Shown piece by piece: positions 38,601-53,800 of a stretch of 64,000 nt of DNA. This stretch comes from Megascapheus bottae (lineage: Eukaryota; Chordata; Mammalia; Rodentia; Geomyidae), in contig JANJXV010000010.1 in the NCBI GenBank assembly GCA_024803745.1, positions 27,890,525-27,954,524 on the forward strand, in the 5' to 3' direction. The notes beneath the pieces are model-generated. The model made no database searches. It was not told the origin of the DNA and saw only the letters and a program-made list of their open reading frames with translations. How positions within the stretch are numbered: the first letter of the stretch is position 1; the number at the start of each line of letters is the position of its first letter. The translations under genes were made by a program, and so were the position numbers.

Positions 38601-41600
38601 TCTGCCCATTTGAAAATGGGAGCAAGATTAGTACTAAACACAATTATAGTTTTTCAGATATGTCCAACCTAGACCTCTGTAACTGGCAGACTCTAGATGT
38701 TCACAAGTTTTGATTGGTGTTATCACTCTTTCTTTTTGTGCAGTTACGGACTAGTCTAATTATTCACTGATAAGCGATTTATATCCCAAACAATAAGCCT
38801 CTCAATCCAATCTCTATTGTCTTTAAGTCCCTCTTGAGCCTAGAGAATGATTAAACACCTAGATATACAATGTTGCTCAACAGCCATCAAGTGTAGATCC
38901 ATGTAGTATAAGGGTTGAAAGAGGAGCAGAGGTCCAGAGATAGAGAAATAGAATGAGAGAGGTCAGGGGGTAAGTAGGTAGAGTATTTGAGTACAATGTT
39001 TGGAAAGTATTAGAATAAAACTTATGTGTTGCTGCACGACTAGCTCTTAGCCCAACCAGTGGCCTCACAGTGGACCATGGGATGGATCTGCGAGCTTCTG
39101 TCTGAGCGTGGTTGGAGGATGTTTTCCTGTGCTGCTTCCAGGGGTGGCCCTGGACTTTTATTATGGGAATATTGAGGAAATCTATATTAATATGAGGATT
39201 TTTTTAGACGTTCTGTAACAATCTATGTATTTCCGTTTTTAAATTCACTCATGACTGTTTTGTTCCATCTGGGTTTTACTTTATTAATCACATTATTGTA
39301 TCTCAATGGAGAGATGCAGTTGCAAATGGAAAATGGGAAAAATTTGATGCTAAATCTCACTATAACAGAAATATGATTTAAAAATGTCAACGATAATTCT
39401 GAAATGAATTCTCTTTTAATATTGGAAGTATAGAAACAATAGTATTCATTGGTTAGTTGGAATATTTTCTTTGCCCCTCTATTTTTCCATCTTACTTGAC
39501 AGCTCTTCACTTCAGCGTCCCTCTTTTCAGACAGCCTGCTGACATATCTCAGAGTCTCTTCACCCCATTCGCTTTCTCTAAACTCTCCCTTCAGGGAGAC
39601 TAAAATGTCAGATGTTGACTGTGAAAAAGATTAATTCATCATGGGAAGTTCATTTCTCCTTTCTGCTATTATTCACTGTATCATTTAGATTTACATATGA
39701 AATTCTGTGAGCACAATTACTAGAGGTAATTTAGTTATTATCTTTGTAGCTTTTCTTAACCCCATAAATGATCTCTCACAGTTAGCATTCAGTGAAAGAT
39801 GATGATATTTTGAGTTTAAAAGAAAAAATTTCAAATATTGCTTGAAAATTTGCAGTGCATCAGTTCTGAAGTTGAAGAGATATTAAATATTAAAATATTT
39901 CTATATTCACTTCTCTATACAATATATTGATTAAATTCTGCCTAAGAAAAGGTTGATATTATAAAACTTGGCTATGCAATCATATATATAGAAATTCCTA
40001 GCCCACGATTTAATTTTACTTGTTTTTGTAAAGGTGTAGTTTCACAGAATATTTATTTGAAATTGGATAGGGAAGGGGGGAAAACAAGATGGGGAGGAGG
40101 GAAATAGGGACCAAGACATGTGAAAGGGTATCATGTATGTGAATTAATGCACCTGCTATCTGGCAAATATCTTGTAACCATTTTATTAATTACAATAAAA
40201 ATATCAATCAATCAATTACCCTAATAAACATTTATTATTTTTGTATACATCATAGCATTCAGTACATATCAATTCTTGTCATTGTCAGCCAGTAAAAACT
40301 TTAAAATTCTCTTCTATTATTTGAAAATTATCTTAAGTATCAATGCAAACAGATAGAGGGCCAATTTACTGTGGGGTAATTTTTTTCAAGTCTCATTTTT
40401 AATCCTTAATTAGTTTCATGAATGAGTTACCATTTAACAAAATATTATCAGAATACAATGAATGCAGTGTTGGTGGGGATTTAAACTTGTTCAACCACTC
40501 TGGAAAGCAGTATGAAGGTTCCTCAAAAGATAAAGCTTCCGTACAACCCAGCAATCACATGTCTGGGCATTTACCAAAAAGATCACAAACAAGATCTCAC
40601 TAGAGCTACTACACAACAATGTTCATTGCAGCATTATTTACTGTAGCAAAGATATAAATTCAAGCCAGATGACCCTCAGTGAGTGAATGGATCAAGAAAA
40701 TGTGGTCTATATACATGTTGGAATTCTATGCTTCTGTTGCCCATTTTTCAAGAAATGGAAAGACATGGGAAATATATATAAAGTAAAGGAAGCTACAGGT
40801 GTCATGGCTTACTCATTTATAGTAAGTAGAATATGTTTATAAATCTACAAGTTAATCTAATGGATAGTAAAAGACAATCTAATGGATAGTAAAAAGACTT
40901 GGACATTATTAATTAAACAGCACCCTAAGCCGCAAAGTATGAGAACAAAGTAGGATATTCTTAGTAGAGGATCACATATGATGATCATGTGACTATATAA
41001 AATGTTGCTTATCTAAACAAACTCCAAGAAATTGAAACCATAGGTGGTTGCATTTATTGTCTGTAGTTATTTATTCTTACTATTCAAAAAATCATTTTCT
41101 TTAGGTTTAAGGCAACTTTGGTATAGAATGTACAATATCCTTATGAATACTGGTTAATCATCTAAATTCTCATCAGCAATGATGATGAGAATGCTGAAAC
41201 AAGTGGAAATATCATCGTCAGTAAATACAACTGAGAAATTTTAAAGTGGGAGAAATTCAAATATGGCACTTTTCACACAGACATCTTTTTTTCATATATT
41301 TTTAAATTTTTTCTAACAAATCTGTGGTGTTCTTTGAAAGTAAAGTATATAGGCCACTTTCTGCCAGGATTAAATTCTTCATAAAGATCCCTACAATTTA
41401 TGAATTTCCTTTTTGCTCTAACTTGTTCCATAAAGCAGAGCTATAAGGATCAATTATAATTATCTTCATTTTGGGGGGACAAATGATGAGTTGCAGAAAA
41501 TTGCATTCTATGTGCAAGTGAAATCACTAGTATCTAGTAAATTCTGTGTTCTAATTTCTAATCCTTATATTCTCCTTCCATAGCATCAACTCTTCTATGA

Positions 41601-44600
41601 TTGATGCTTATAATATCTACTTTATAATGCCTTCCTGAAAACTTCATAAAGCAAATGTTAATGACTTCTCTTTTCAGAATCCTAAATTGAGGTTAAGCAA
41701 GGGGAAATAGTTTGCTGCAGGATAACAAAGCTAAGAAGTGGCAAAAGTGAACTGTTGGATCTTAGTCTGACTGAATTCCTGATAAATTGTCTTTCCTTAT
41801 GTTGTACATCTTATTGCTTTGTTCAAAACCATTTTTCCTAGTAGGGTGGGGATTTGTTTTGTCAGTTTAATGTAACTGTTACTGAATTAAGATTATAGGA
41901 TTACATATATGTATGGAATTATTTTTGCACTCTGTCTAAAATCTACTTTACCTATTTCTCTCTCTACTTTTAATTAAAACATATCAATGTGCTCTGGTAA
42001 GATTTGGTCCTTTCCAAGTTCTAGGTATTTTCATTTTTTATTCTGACAAATTACCACATGGATTTTTCAGCTTCTACAGTATGAAATATCTAAATAGTTG
42101 AGAATTCACCTGTAAGGGAAATGACTGCCACAAAACTTAACATTTTTCAAAAAGAAAAGACTCTTGAAATATTTTTCATTAAGAATGATGGTGATTTTTT
42201 ATATTTTAATAGTCATTGCTTAGGTAGAAATTATTCATTCTTCACATGCTAAAATATTTTTGTCTCATGTGTGTACATATGTGTGTGCATATGTGTGTGT
42301 TTGCATATGTCTGTGACTTTTTTTTAGAACTGCCATAAGTTTAAATACAGTAAGATCCATTTGTGAATAAATGGCCATGTTAGCATCAGTTGTCTTAGAC
42401 AGAATGAGGAGAGGCTCCCATGCTCCTCTTCTTTTTTCGTTGGTGTCCTGAGACTGAATTATTCCAAAGAAATGATTCCCTTAAAGCCCAGATTCCAGTG
42501 ACTTATCAAGGAGATACAAATATTTCTCCATCGCCTGTCTGTTCTCTTGTGCTTAAAGGTGCCATTTTGCCTAAATGAGGACTGATCACCTAATCCAATA
42601 TAACCACATTATTTTTTAAAATTAGAAGCAAGATTATATTTTTAATACTTTCAAAGAATGTTACTTATCTTCAGAGCTTTTAAGGCTTAAATACTTCAAT
42701 CAAAAAGCAAACGACAGACATTCACAATTGAAGAATTTAAATTTTAAAAATTCCATACCTATCATTCTTTCCTAGAACTTTGAAATAAAATATTTATCTT
42801 TGAAATGGATTCATTTGAGTTTAAAAACTTGCAGAAATATATATATATATGTATATATATACATGTATGTATGTATGTATAGAAGATTGACTATTGTATC
42901 ATTTAGGAGAATCTTTGGGCTCAGTATCCCCCAAACACTGCATTTGGGACCCAATATTTTCTTGCTGCCTAGAAAGCAAGAATAATTTCCCATAGACCAT
43001 AGTGCAGAGTCATCTAGGCTGAGGAAATCTCAGTGAATGTAAAAGAGACTAAATATAGAGAACTCTACCAATGTTTAAATTAACTACTAACTTTTAAGAA
43101 AGAATCCAGAAGAATACATTTAAGGATCATTTATCACAAAATGACAATGTGAGTTTCTCAGGATGAAAATGAGATACACAAGGTTTTTTTTTGTTTGTTT
43201 GTTTTTGTGGGGGGACTGATTGTGCTCAGCAATTCAGTTAAAGGAAGCAGTGCTTGTAAGACAGTATGATGGGAAAATGATAAAGAATTTTCAGAACAGA
43301 GTTTCTTTTTCGGTCCTTATATGTGTGCTCTCAATGGGTTGTAACATATGATGCATGATGGGAACAGACCATTATGCAAGGCTAAATCTACGGAGATGCC
43401 ATTGCAGAGTTACACGGGAGAGTCAGAGAACATTTCATTTGGTCATATTGGTGCCACCGGATTTAGGTAATTTTCTTCTTCACTGGTGAGCAATCACAGG
43501 ATATCAGGCTAGAATTCAGTTCTGATAGCACCTTTAGTTTTCACAGGGTTGTCTCTTTCCTTCCTTCATTCTGTCTAGTCTGCCTCAGGAGCATATTTTA
43601 GGAAGACTGCTTCCATCCGCCCCATCATTCTTTAGCCTGTCTACATTCATTAACACTTAGAAATTGGGAAGTTCTCATTCTTTCATTTCATTGGGAAAGC
43701 ACAGTGTCGAAAAGATCTCAAGGAGTCTCTCGCCAATGAACTTTCAAAGAATGTTGAGCCTTTTCATCTTCCAAAACTCTATGGATCCCCTAACATCTTC
43801 TTCTCATCCTCAAAACTACTAAAGTCTGAGCAAGATGCAGATTCATCTTGCTTCCAATTAGCAAGTTGTGCAGTCACAGCTTCATGGATTAAAAAAAATC
43901 AATAAATATAGAGGCAAGAAACAAAGAACTTTATTATTCAGGGCATGGCAAGCAACTTAGTTCTATGTCTACATCACAGTTTGTTTGTCCTCTTTTAATC
44001 ATAACAGACCAATGAAAAGGAGATCAAGATGAATTCTTCCCACACAGTGGGATTGCATGTCACATAAGGAACCTTGAAAATTAAAAAAAGTAAGTATTTT
44101 GGAGATCTTCCCTATTTTTAAGTGAGGTTTTAGATACTATGATCCATTATTTATTCTTCAGATTATTTTAACACCAATCACTCTGTAATTTTCTTACCTA
44201 TATACAATGCTGACTTTTCAATAGGAAGTTTGTAAGTTAAAGGTAATAGATATTATTTATTTTTTTTCATGGGACCATGGCTCAAGTCACAGTCACTTTT
44301 CTCTAATACATATTTTATTAACTGGACGCCCCCTCTCCTTCAATTTCAAAAGAATCCGTTTGGCTAGTAACTTGTTGACTTACATTGGGTCATTGATCTA
44401 TGTTTTCAGTGTTGACTCGTAGTTTTTATATTTCTGTCTTTTTCCTTGATTTCTCATGCCCTTAGCACTTACAAATTGACTGTCTTCTCTGTTGGAAATT
44501 GTATTTGATGTCATATGACTGACGTCATTTTTGTGAGTCCAAGAAATCAGAGTTTGATACCCCATTTATGGTTAACTAAATTCATTGCTGACACACATTA

Positions 44601-47600
44601 GTACCATTGCTATACTTGAACGACCTTCTAAGAAGGACATAATCACAAAACCTATTTTTTATTTATTTTTATTGTAATTAATAAAAGGGTTACATGATAT
44701 TTGCCAGATAGAAGGTACATTAATTCATATATATTGATACCTTTTCACATGTCTTGGTCCCTATTACCCTCCCCTCCACCCCCCCATCTTGGTTTTCCCC
44801 CCTTCCCTATCCAATTTCAAATAACAAAATACAAATAAATCCAATATATCAGATAACAAAGTGAGATACTGTAGCAATATGAGATAACCAAGGGACAGCA
44901 AAAGAGATGAGAGATAACATACTACATTAAGGGCAACAGTCATTCATTGTATGGCTTTTGTTTCAATATCCTGGAGGTCTTTTCAATTAGCTTCATACTA
45001 TATGGCCTTATGTATCAAGGTTTTGCTCTATTGCAGATCTCTACTAGTAGAGCCCAAGGTTTCTTCTGATTATGACAAATGAGGGAAACCACTGAGCCTA
45101 AGTTCCTTTGAGTCTGGCTTACTTCACTTAATATGATTTTTTCTAAGTCTTTCCATTTCCTAACAAATGGGGCAATGTCTTTTTTTTCTGACAGCAGCAT
45201 AGAATTCCATTGTGTACAAATACCACAACTTGTTGATCCACTCATCAACTGAGGGACATCTAGGTTGGTTCCATATCTTTGCTATGGTGAATAATGCTGC
45301 AATGAACATTGTTGTGGTAATGGATTTAGTATGCCCTAGATTCTGGATGGTTGGGTAAATGCCAAGTAGTGGAATTGCTGGGTCATAGGGGAGCTCTATG
45401 TTTAGTCTTTTGAGGCACTGCCATATTGCTTTCCATAGTGGTTGAATGAGTTTGCACTCCCACCAACAGTGTACAAGGGATCCCTCCTGGCCACATCCCA
45501 TTCAGCATCTGTTGTTATTCATTTTCCTGATCCTGGCCATTCTAACTGGAGTGAGGTGGAATCTTAGAGTTATTTTGATTTGCATTTCTTTTATGACCAG
45601 GGATGTTGAGCATTTCTTCATGTGTCTATAGGCCAATTTTGTTTCTTCTTCAGAGAAGACTCTCTTAAATTTTTGGCCCATTTTTTAATGGGATGGTTGT
45701 TACTTTGGAGATTAGTTTTGGAATGATTCAATTTTTTGAGCTGTTGATATATTTTAGATATGAGGCCTTTGTCCATTGTTTGGTTGGTGAAGATCTTCTC
45801 CCACTCTGTAGGCTTCCTAATTAATTTACTAGTTATGTCCTTTGCCATATAAAAGCTCTGCAGTTTAATGCAGGCCCACTTATCCAGCCTTTGTCTTATT
45901 TGTTGTGATTCTTGGTCCTTATTAAGACAGTTTTGACCTGTGCCAAGTGTTCTGCTGTCTCCAAGAGACACATCTTACCCAAAATAACAAACATTTTTTG
46001 GAAGTGAGAGGTTGGAATAAACTCTATCACGCTAACGGCCCCCATAAACAGGCTGGAGTTGCCATCCTCATATCAGATAAAATAGACTTCAAACTAAAAT
46101 TAGTGAGAAAAGACAAAGAAGGTTACTACATACTACTAAAGGGATCTTTCCTCCAGGAAGACATAATGATCGTAAATATCTACACACCCAGTCCCGGAGC
46201 TCCGAACTTCATCAAGCAAACTTTACTTTCACTGAAACCATACATAGATCGAAACACACTGATTGTTGTTGACTTTAACACACCACCCTCACCTATGGAC
46301 AGATAAACAAGGCAAAAACTCAATAGAGAAACCTTAGAACTGAACAACTATATAGACCAACTAGATCTAACAGATATCTGCAGAATATTCCACCCAGCAA
46401 CAACACAATATACGTTTTTCTCAGCAGCACATGGAACATTTTCCAAAATAGACCACATCTTAGGCCATAAAACAAACCTGGACAGATTCAGAAACACTGA
46501 AGTTATTCCCTGCACGCTCTCAGACCACAAAGGCATCAAATTGGAACTGAACACACATCTCCACCAACAAAAACCCTGTAACTCATGGAGACTAAAAAAA
46601 CCTATTTTTAAATAATAGTGCACTATCCATTTGTAGGTAACTGTAGTACTTATCATGCCAGATTCAAAAGCCCTACTGCTGGAATTGGATGATGAGCTTT
46701 TCTGCTTACATAGATTCTCAAATGGGAAAATTCTTTTACTTCTCCTTTCTTTGTTTTCTTTTATGAAAATTAGGGCTCCTTCACAGGTTTTAAATTATTA
46801 AATTTGTAAAGTTCAATGAATATACAGTAAAAACTACATATAATATTAATTACTAGGTTTTTAGTATGATTGTAAATACACAGAATTTTCTCCAAGATTT
46901 CCTCTTTCATACTTTCTGATCGTTCATATCTTCTGATCCTTATACATATTCTATTAGACTGGAAGTGAATTGGTGAAGGTATATTAAGAGAATAACTGCA
47001 TTTCAGGAAGCATTAATGAAGAACAAAGGAAAGGCAGCTTTCCAGGTAACATGAAGGCAATATTTTTGAGTTGTATTATTTTTTACCTGGCCTGACTCAT
47101 TTGTTCACATTCAACATAGGCTCTTGTTGTTGGTGTTTAAAGTCTAATTGGATCTTGGCAAATAGTAAAAAAAAAAAAAAACAAAAAACACTACTTTGAA
47201 TGGAAAAACAAATAAGTTGAGCATTTTAAAGTATGACACACAGGAAAAATAAGAAATTGATTTTTTTTTAATTCTAAGTACCCTTGGAGCTAATGAGAGA
47301 GAAAGATGAAGAGAGAGAATAGAGAATAGAGAAATGAGGGAGAGAGAAAGAGAGAAAGGGAGAGCGGGGAGAGCATGAGAACAAGAAGATAAAGGAAAAT
47401 GAGGAAGATAAAGTGAAAATGGAATGAGGAAGGAGGGAGTTGTTTTAGTTCTCTTACTTTGAACAGCTCTGAGCAAGAAATAATTCAGTGGGATAGAAAT
47501 GTAACATCTGTGGTAGAATGTTCATGCTATCAGGCAAAGGTGTCAAAACTATGTGTAACTTTATAAACATGATGAGATATTGATAGTAGAATAAACAAAT

Positions 47601-49225
47601 TCAGAGATTTGATATAAGAAAACTAGGAAGATATAAGTGAGAAGACACAATTTCATTTAATTATTTAACTGCATTATTAATTATTTTTTCCAGTTATGAA
47701 TCTTAGCAATTTTGCTCAAGGCAAGTGTTTGACCACTTGAGCCATATCCCCACTTCCAACTTTTTTTGATTGTTTTTTGGAGATAAAAGTCTCATAGACT
47801 TGCAGTCGGGCTGGCTTTGATACTCAGATCTCCTCAGCCCCCTGAGTAATTATAGGCATGAGCCACCATTACCCAGGTCAGAAAACATAAATTTTTTACT
47901 TCTTTTTAAGATTTTATTAACATTGACTTTCACATTGTATTTCAAATAGCATGTTTAACAAACAAGTATTCAAGAAGGGAATCTCTATATACAATCACTG
48001 ACACATAGATCTTAGAACATATTTAAAATTAAGCTGAGTGTTTGTATGTCATAGATACAGATTAATCTATGTAGTAAAACGTTATGTCTATGGAATATAT
48101 AGCCCATCATAGACTTTTATGTCTATGTAGTTATGTTTTTTATTGTAATTAATAAAAGGGTTACATGATATTTGCCAGATAGAAGGTGCATTAATTCACA
48201 TACATTGATACCCTTTCACATGTCTTGGTACCCTTTACCCTCACGCCCCCCCTCCCCCCGTCTTGGTTTTCCCCCCTTCCCTATCAAATTTCAAATAACC
48301 AAATACAAATAAATTCAATATATCAGATAACAAAGTGAGGCAAAGTGAGGTACTGTAACAATATGAAATACCCAAGGGACAGCAAAGGAGATGAGAGATA
48401 ACATAGTACATTAAGGACAACAATCATTCATTATATCCTTTTGTTTCAATATCCTGGAGGTCCTTTCAATTAGCTTCATACTATATGGCCTTATGTATCA
48501 AGGTTTTGCTCTATTGCAGATTTCTGCTGGTAGAGGTCAAGGTTTCTACTGATTATGACACATGAGGGAAACCATTGAGCCTAAGTTCCTTTGAGTATGG
48601 ATTACTTCACTTAATATGATTTTTTCTAAGACTTTCCATTTCCTAACAAATGGGGCGATGTCGTTTTTTCTGACAGCAGCATAGAATTCCATTGTGTACA
48701 AATACCACATCTTGTTCATCCACTCATCAACTGAGGGACATCTCGCTTGGTTCCATATCTTTGCTATGGTGAATAATGCTGCAATGAACATTGTTGTGGT
48801 AATGGATTTAGTATGCCCTAGATTCTGGATGGTTGGGTAAATGCCAAGTAATGGAATTGCTGGGTCATAAGGGAGTTGTATGTTTAGCCTTTTGAGGCAC
48901 TGTCATACTGCTTTCCATAGTGGTTGAATGAGTTTGCACTCCCACCAACAGTGTAGTAGTTATTCCTCCTGGCCACATCCCATCCAGCATCTGTTATTAT
49001 TCGTTTTCCTGATCCTGGTGTAGTTATGTTTATATGTCCAAGACCATGTCCCATAACCTTGGTTTCCCAAATACTGAGTACTGTTTGGATCTAATATCCA
49101 CATATCAAGGAGACCAAAAGCCTTATGTTCCTTTGGTCTTGACTTGTCTCACTCAACATGATTCGCTCTAGTTTCATCCATTATATTATCTTGTCTGTTG
49201 ATTATGTGGAATTCATATATATATG

Positions 49226-49257
<32 letters not shown>

Positions 49258-50812
49258 ATGGAATGTATATTTTTTGTATACATTCATCTGTAGTACGGCA
49301 TCTGGATTGTTTCCATCACTTGGCTATTGTGAATAGTTCAGAACATGGCTGAGCAGGTGTCCTTTTCATATCCTGGGTTATGATGCTCAGGGTAGTTGCC
49401 CAGGAGTGATATGGTGGGATCGTATGGAAGGTCTATTTTTATTTCTTTAAGAAACCTCCAAACTGACTTCCAGAGTGGCTCAACTAGTTTACATTTCCAC
49501 CAGCAATGCAGTAGGGAGAACATATTTTTACTGTGATATTCTATATGTCATGCTTAATATATCCTGTGGAGAAAAATGAGTCAACAGAAAAAAAATTCTG
49601 ATGAGATAGCTTTGGAACACTTCAGACCGCTTTAGAACAATGACAAGTGGGTGAAGCCATGGACTCCAGCCAGGAAATCTAAAATCAAACCATCTTGGAA
49701 GACATTAGGAACTTAGTCATCCATACATACCTTCAGGAATCTGACATCAAATAACATGCATTTAACCGGAAAATAACCAGGAAAAGTTTCAAGTCATATT
49801 AGGGCTAGAATATAGAAAGCTGTATCTCAATGCCTATAGTTAGATTTTTTTCTGTTGTTGTTCTTTTCCTAAGAAATCATGACCCATACCTGAAGACTAA
49901 AGACATGCAGACAGCCCATTAGGTAGATAAACAGATAATTGACAGAAAGATAAAAAGAGAGAGAAAAGACAAATTTATGTGATTTGAAGAGGTAGATACT
50001 GGTAAGAAGGTTATTAGGTCTCATTTGGTCAAATTTACAGACTGTGATTCCTTCATTTACTTACCCTATGCTGTCCTAAACTGTTACATTGATGAGTGAA
50101 AAAGTTTATATATTCCACAAACAAATACTTCTTGGTTTTTATTTGGTTTATTTTCTAAATATATACATGTATATTAAGTTGTTAATATTTAAGTGTTTAA
50201 TGATAACATCACTAATACACCCATCTCATCTAGTTATAATTTCTATATTAATATAAAAAGTAAAATACATAAATAGCATTTGCCAGGCAGTTATTTTCTA
50301 TATTTGTATACATCTGCTAATAGAATCTTGCAAAATTCATGGAAAATAGCTCAAAATGCATTTTTAAACCAATGTACAGATTTGGACAATGTTTTAGACA
50401 AATTATTATTTAAATTAAGAGGAAATACAAATTGTGTTTATGAAATATGTGCAATAGTTACTACTCAACTTCTTTATTAATATGTCATAAAGTTGGTACC
50501 TTCATCTCTATATCTTTGTAAAAATATAAGGGGAAAAGTCAATGAAAAATAACCAAATTCCTTTAATACTTTTAGTGAATGGACATATTTATTGCTATTT
50601 TATAGCATGTATGAAATCTAAGAAACCAGAGGTCTTGAACATTCTACTTATACAATATAATGTAATTTATTTAATCTTTTCCATGGTTATTAATGTATGT
50701 GTTTCCATACTTATTAATGTATGTATTTCATATTTCAAACAGGCTAAACTTGTGTCTTATTGAGCAGGTTGTGAGGAAGTACATATATATGTACATATAC
50801 ACACACACATAT

Positions 50813-50850
<38 letters not shown>

Positions 50851-53800
50851 TTTATTGCCAGTCCTGGGGTTGAGCTCAGGGCTTGAGCACTGTTCTTGAG
50901 CTTTCCTCAAGGCTAGTGTTCTACCCTGAGCCACCACATCATTGCTGGCTTTTTCTATTATGTGATACTGAGGAATTGAATCCAGGGCTTCATGCACTTC
51001 TTCTGTCACTATGCCAAACCCTGGCCCAGGAAGTACATATTAACAGGATTTGGTTTTGATGGTAGAGCACTGATCAGGCATGTTCAATATCCAGTACCAA
51101 AATATTTAACAAGGCATACTAGAATGTTACTTCACTGGACAAAGTGAATGAATGACCTAATTGTACTCTCCACTATAACACAGAGAATGTCCTCTTCTAA
51201 ATCATTCTGAGCAAGAACATACAACATATAGCAACAATAACCTGCCTTGCATAGAAAATTTCAAGCAAAAAGAAATTATTCCTGCTTTCAAGATAAATAT
51301 CAGCGACAGACCTTACATTAATGAATAATTTATGTTAAGGTGATGGATTTTGAAATGTGTTCCTCAAACATTTTCATATAGACACAGTGCAATGTAGAAT
51401 GTATATTGTTATGTCATATAGGAAGATCAAAAATGATTTTAAAAAATCAATATTTTAATTACTTCATTATGACTTACAGTTTCATTTGGGGAAGTAAGAG
51501 CCCAAGCCTGGATTTTATACTATTGCTGATGGTATTTCCATTGACAGAGTTATCACAAATGTAATAGCAAAGAAGTGCTTGAAAGAGGAGCACAAATGCC
51601 CACTGTGAGATTAAATGTTTTTATTAGGATATCTTCCCTCCATTTATATTAAAATAATGAATAACTACTGAGAAAATGTACCTTTTAAAATATGATTATT
51701 TACTTTTGCTTTCATTTGAAGTCAAGAAGGAAATTTAAAGTTTTAGATCAAAAGCCTCATATCTAAAATATATCTACAGCTATAAAAATTGAATTTCTCC
51801 AAAGCAAATCTCCAAAGAAAGAACCATCCCATTAAAAGATGGGCTAAAGACTGCAGAGAGACTACACTGAAGAGGAAATCAGAATGGCCTATAGACACAT
51901 GTAGAAATGCTCAACATCTCTGGCCACTAAAGAAATTCAAATCAAAACAACTTTGAGATTTCATCTCACTCCAGTTAGGATGGCTATGATCAAGAAATCT
52001 AATAACAACAGATGCTGGCAGAGATGTGGTCAGGAGGATTCACTACCAGTGTTGGTGGGAGTTTTAACTTGTTCAACCACTATGGAAAGCAGTATGGTGA
52101 TTCCTCAAAAAACTAAATACAGAGCTCCCTTATGACCCAGCAATTCCTCTCTTTGGCATTTACCAAACATCCAGAAACAAGGGCATACTAAAGACACTGG
52201 CACCACAATGTTCATTGCAGCACTATTTACCATAGCAAAGATATGGAACCAACCCAGATGCCCCTCAGTAGATGATTGGATCAAGAAGTGTTACTTACAC
52301 CCAGTGGAATTCTATGCAGCCATCAGAAAGAATGACAGTCCTATGTGTAAGGAAATTGAAAGACTTGGGAAAAATCATGTTAAGTGAAGTAAGCCAGATC
52401 CAAAGGATCATAGGCTCCATTGTTTCCCTCATTTTTAATAATTAGTACACATCTGCAACTATCCTAGCCGAGGATTACAATAGCTCAAAGCCGAGGATTA
52501 CAATAGCTCAAAACCTAGGTTTATAAATAAGGTCATATTGGATGAGACTAAGTGAAAGTATCTTTAGGGTATGGAAACAATTTTGTATGATGGTTGTTCT
52601 TAATGTACTATGTTATTTATCTTCTCTTTTTTTTTCTTTTGGCTAATCTGATGTTGTTATTGTATCTGTCTTTGTTACCTGATATGTTATATATAGGTTT
52701 ATTTGTTTATTTGAAATAGGAAAGGAAAGCGGAGGAAAGATGATTGGGAGGGGGTTGGGAGGAAATGGGGACAAAACACGAGAAGGGGTATCAATATGTG
52801 AGAAGTAATGCACCTACTATCTGGCACGTGTAACTTTTGTCCCTCTCTACATTGTCCCGACAATAAAACATTAAAAATTTAAAAAAATTTGGTCAGTTGC
52901 TTCTTTTTAACTTGTATCAGATAATTATCCAAATTTTTTTTCTTTTTTTGCATTTTTTATTGAAATTAGTAAAAGGGTTACATATTTGCCAGATAGAAGG
53001 TGCGTTAATTCACATACATTGATACCCTTTCACATGTCTTGGTACCCATTTCCCTTCCCCCCCCCACACCCCCCACCCGTCTTGGTTTTCCCTCCTTCCC
53101 TATCAAATTTCAAATAACCAAATGCAAATAAATTCAATATACCAGATAACAAAGTGAGATACTATAACAATATGAGATAACCAAGGGACAGCAAAGGAGA
53201 TGAGAGAGAACATAGTACATTAAGGACAACAATCATTTGTTATATGGCTTTTGTTTCAATATCCTGGAGATCTTTTCAATTACCTTCATACTATATGGCC
53301 TTATGTATCAAGATTTTGCTCTATTGCAGATCTCTGCTAGTAGAGCCCAAGGTTTCTACTGATTATGACAAATGAGGGAAACCATTGAGCCTAAGTTCCT
53401 TTGGGTCTGGCTTACTTCACTTAATATGATTTTTTCTAAGTCTTTCCATTTCCTAACAAATGGGGCGATGTCAATCTTTCTGACAGCAGCATAGAATTCC
53501 ATTGTGTACAGATACCACAACTTGTTGATCCACTCATCAACTGAGGGACATCTAGGTTAGTTCCATATCTTTACTATGGTGAATAGTGCTGCAATGAAAA
53601 GTGTTGTGCTAATAGATTTAGTATGCCCTTGTTTCTGGATGGTTGGGTAAATGCCAAGTAATGGAATTGCTGGGTCATAGGGGAGTTCTATGTTTAGCCT
53701 TTTGAGGCACTGCCACACTGATTTCCATAGTGGTTGAATGAGTTTGCACTCCCACCAACAGTGTACAAGGGATCCCTCCTGGCCACATCCCCTCCAGCAT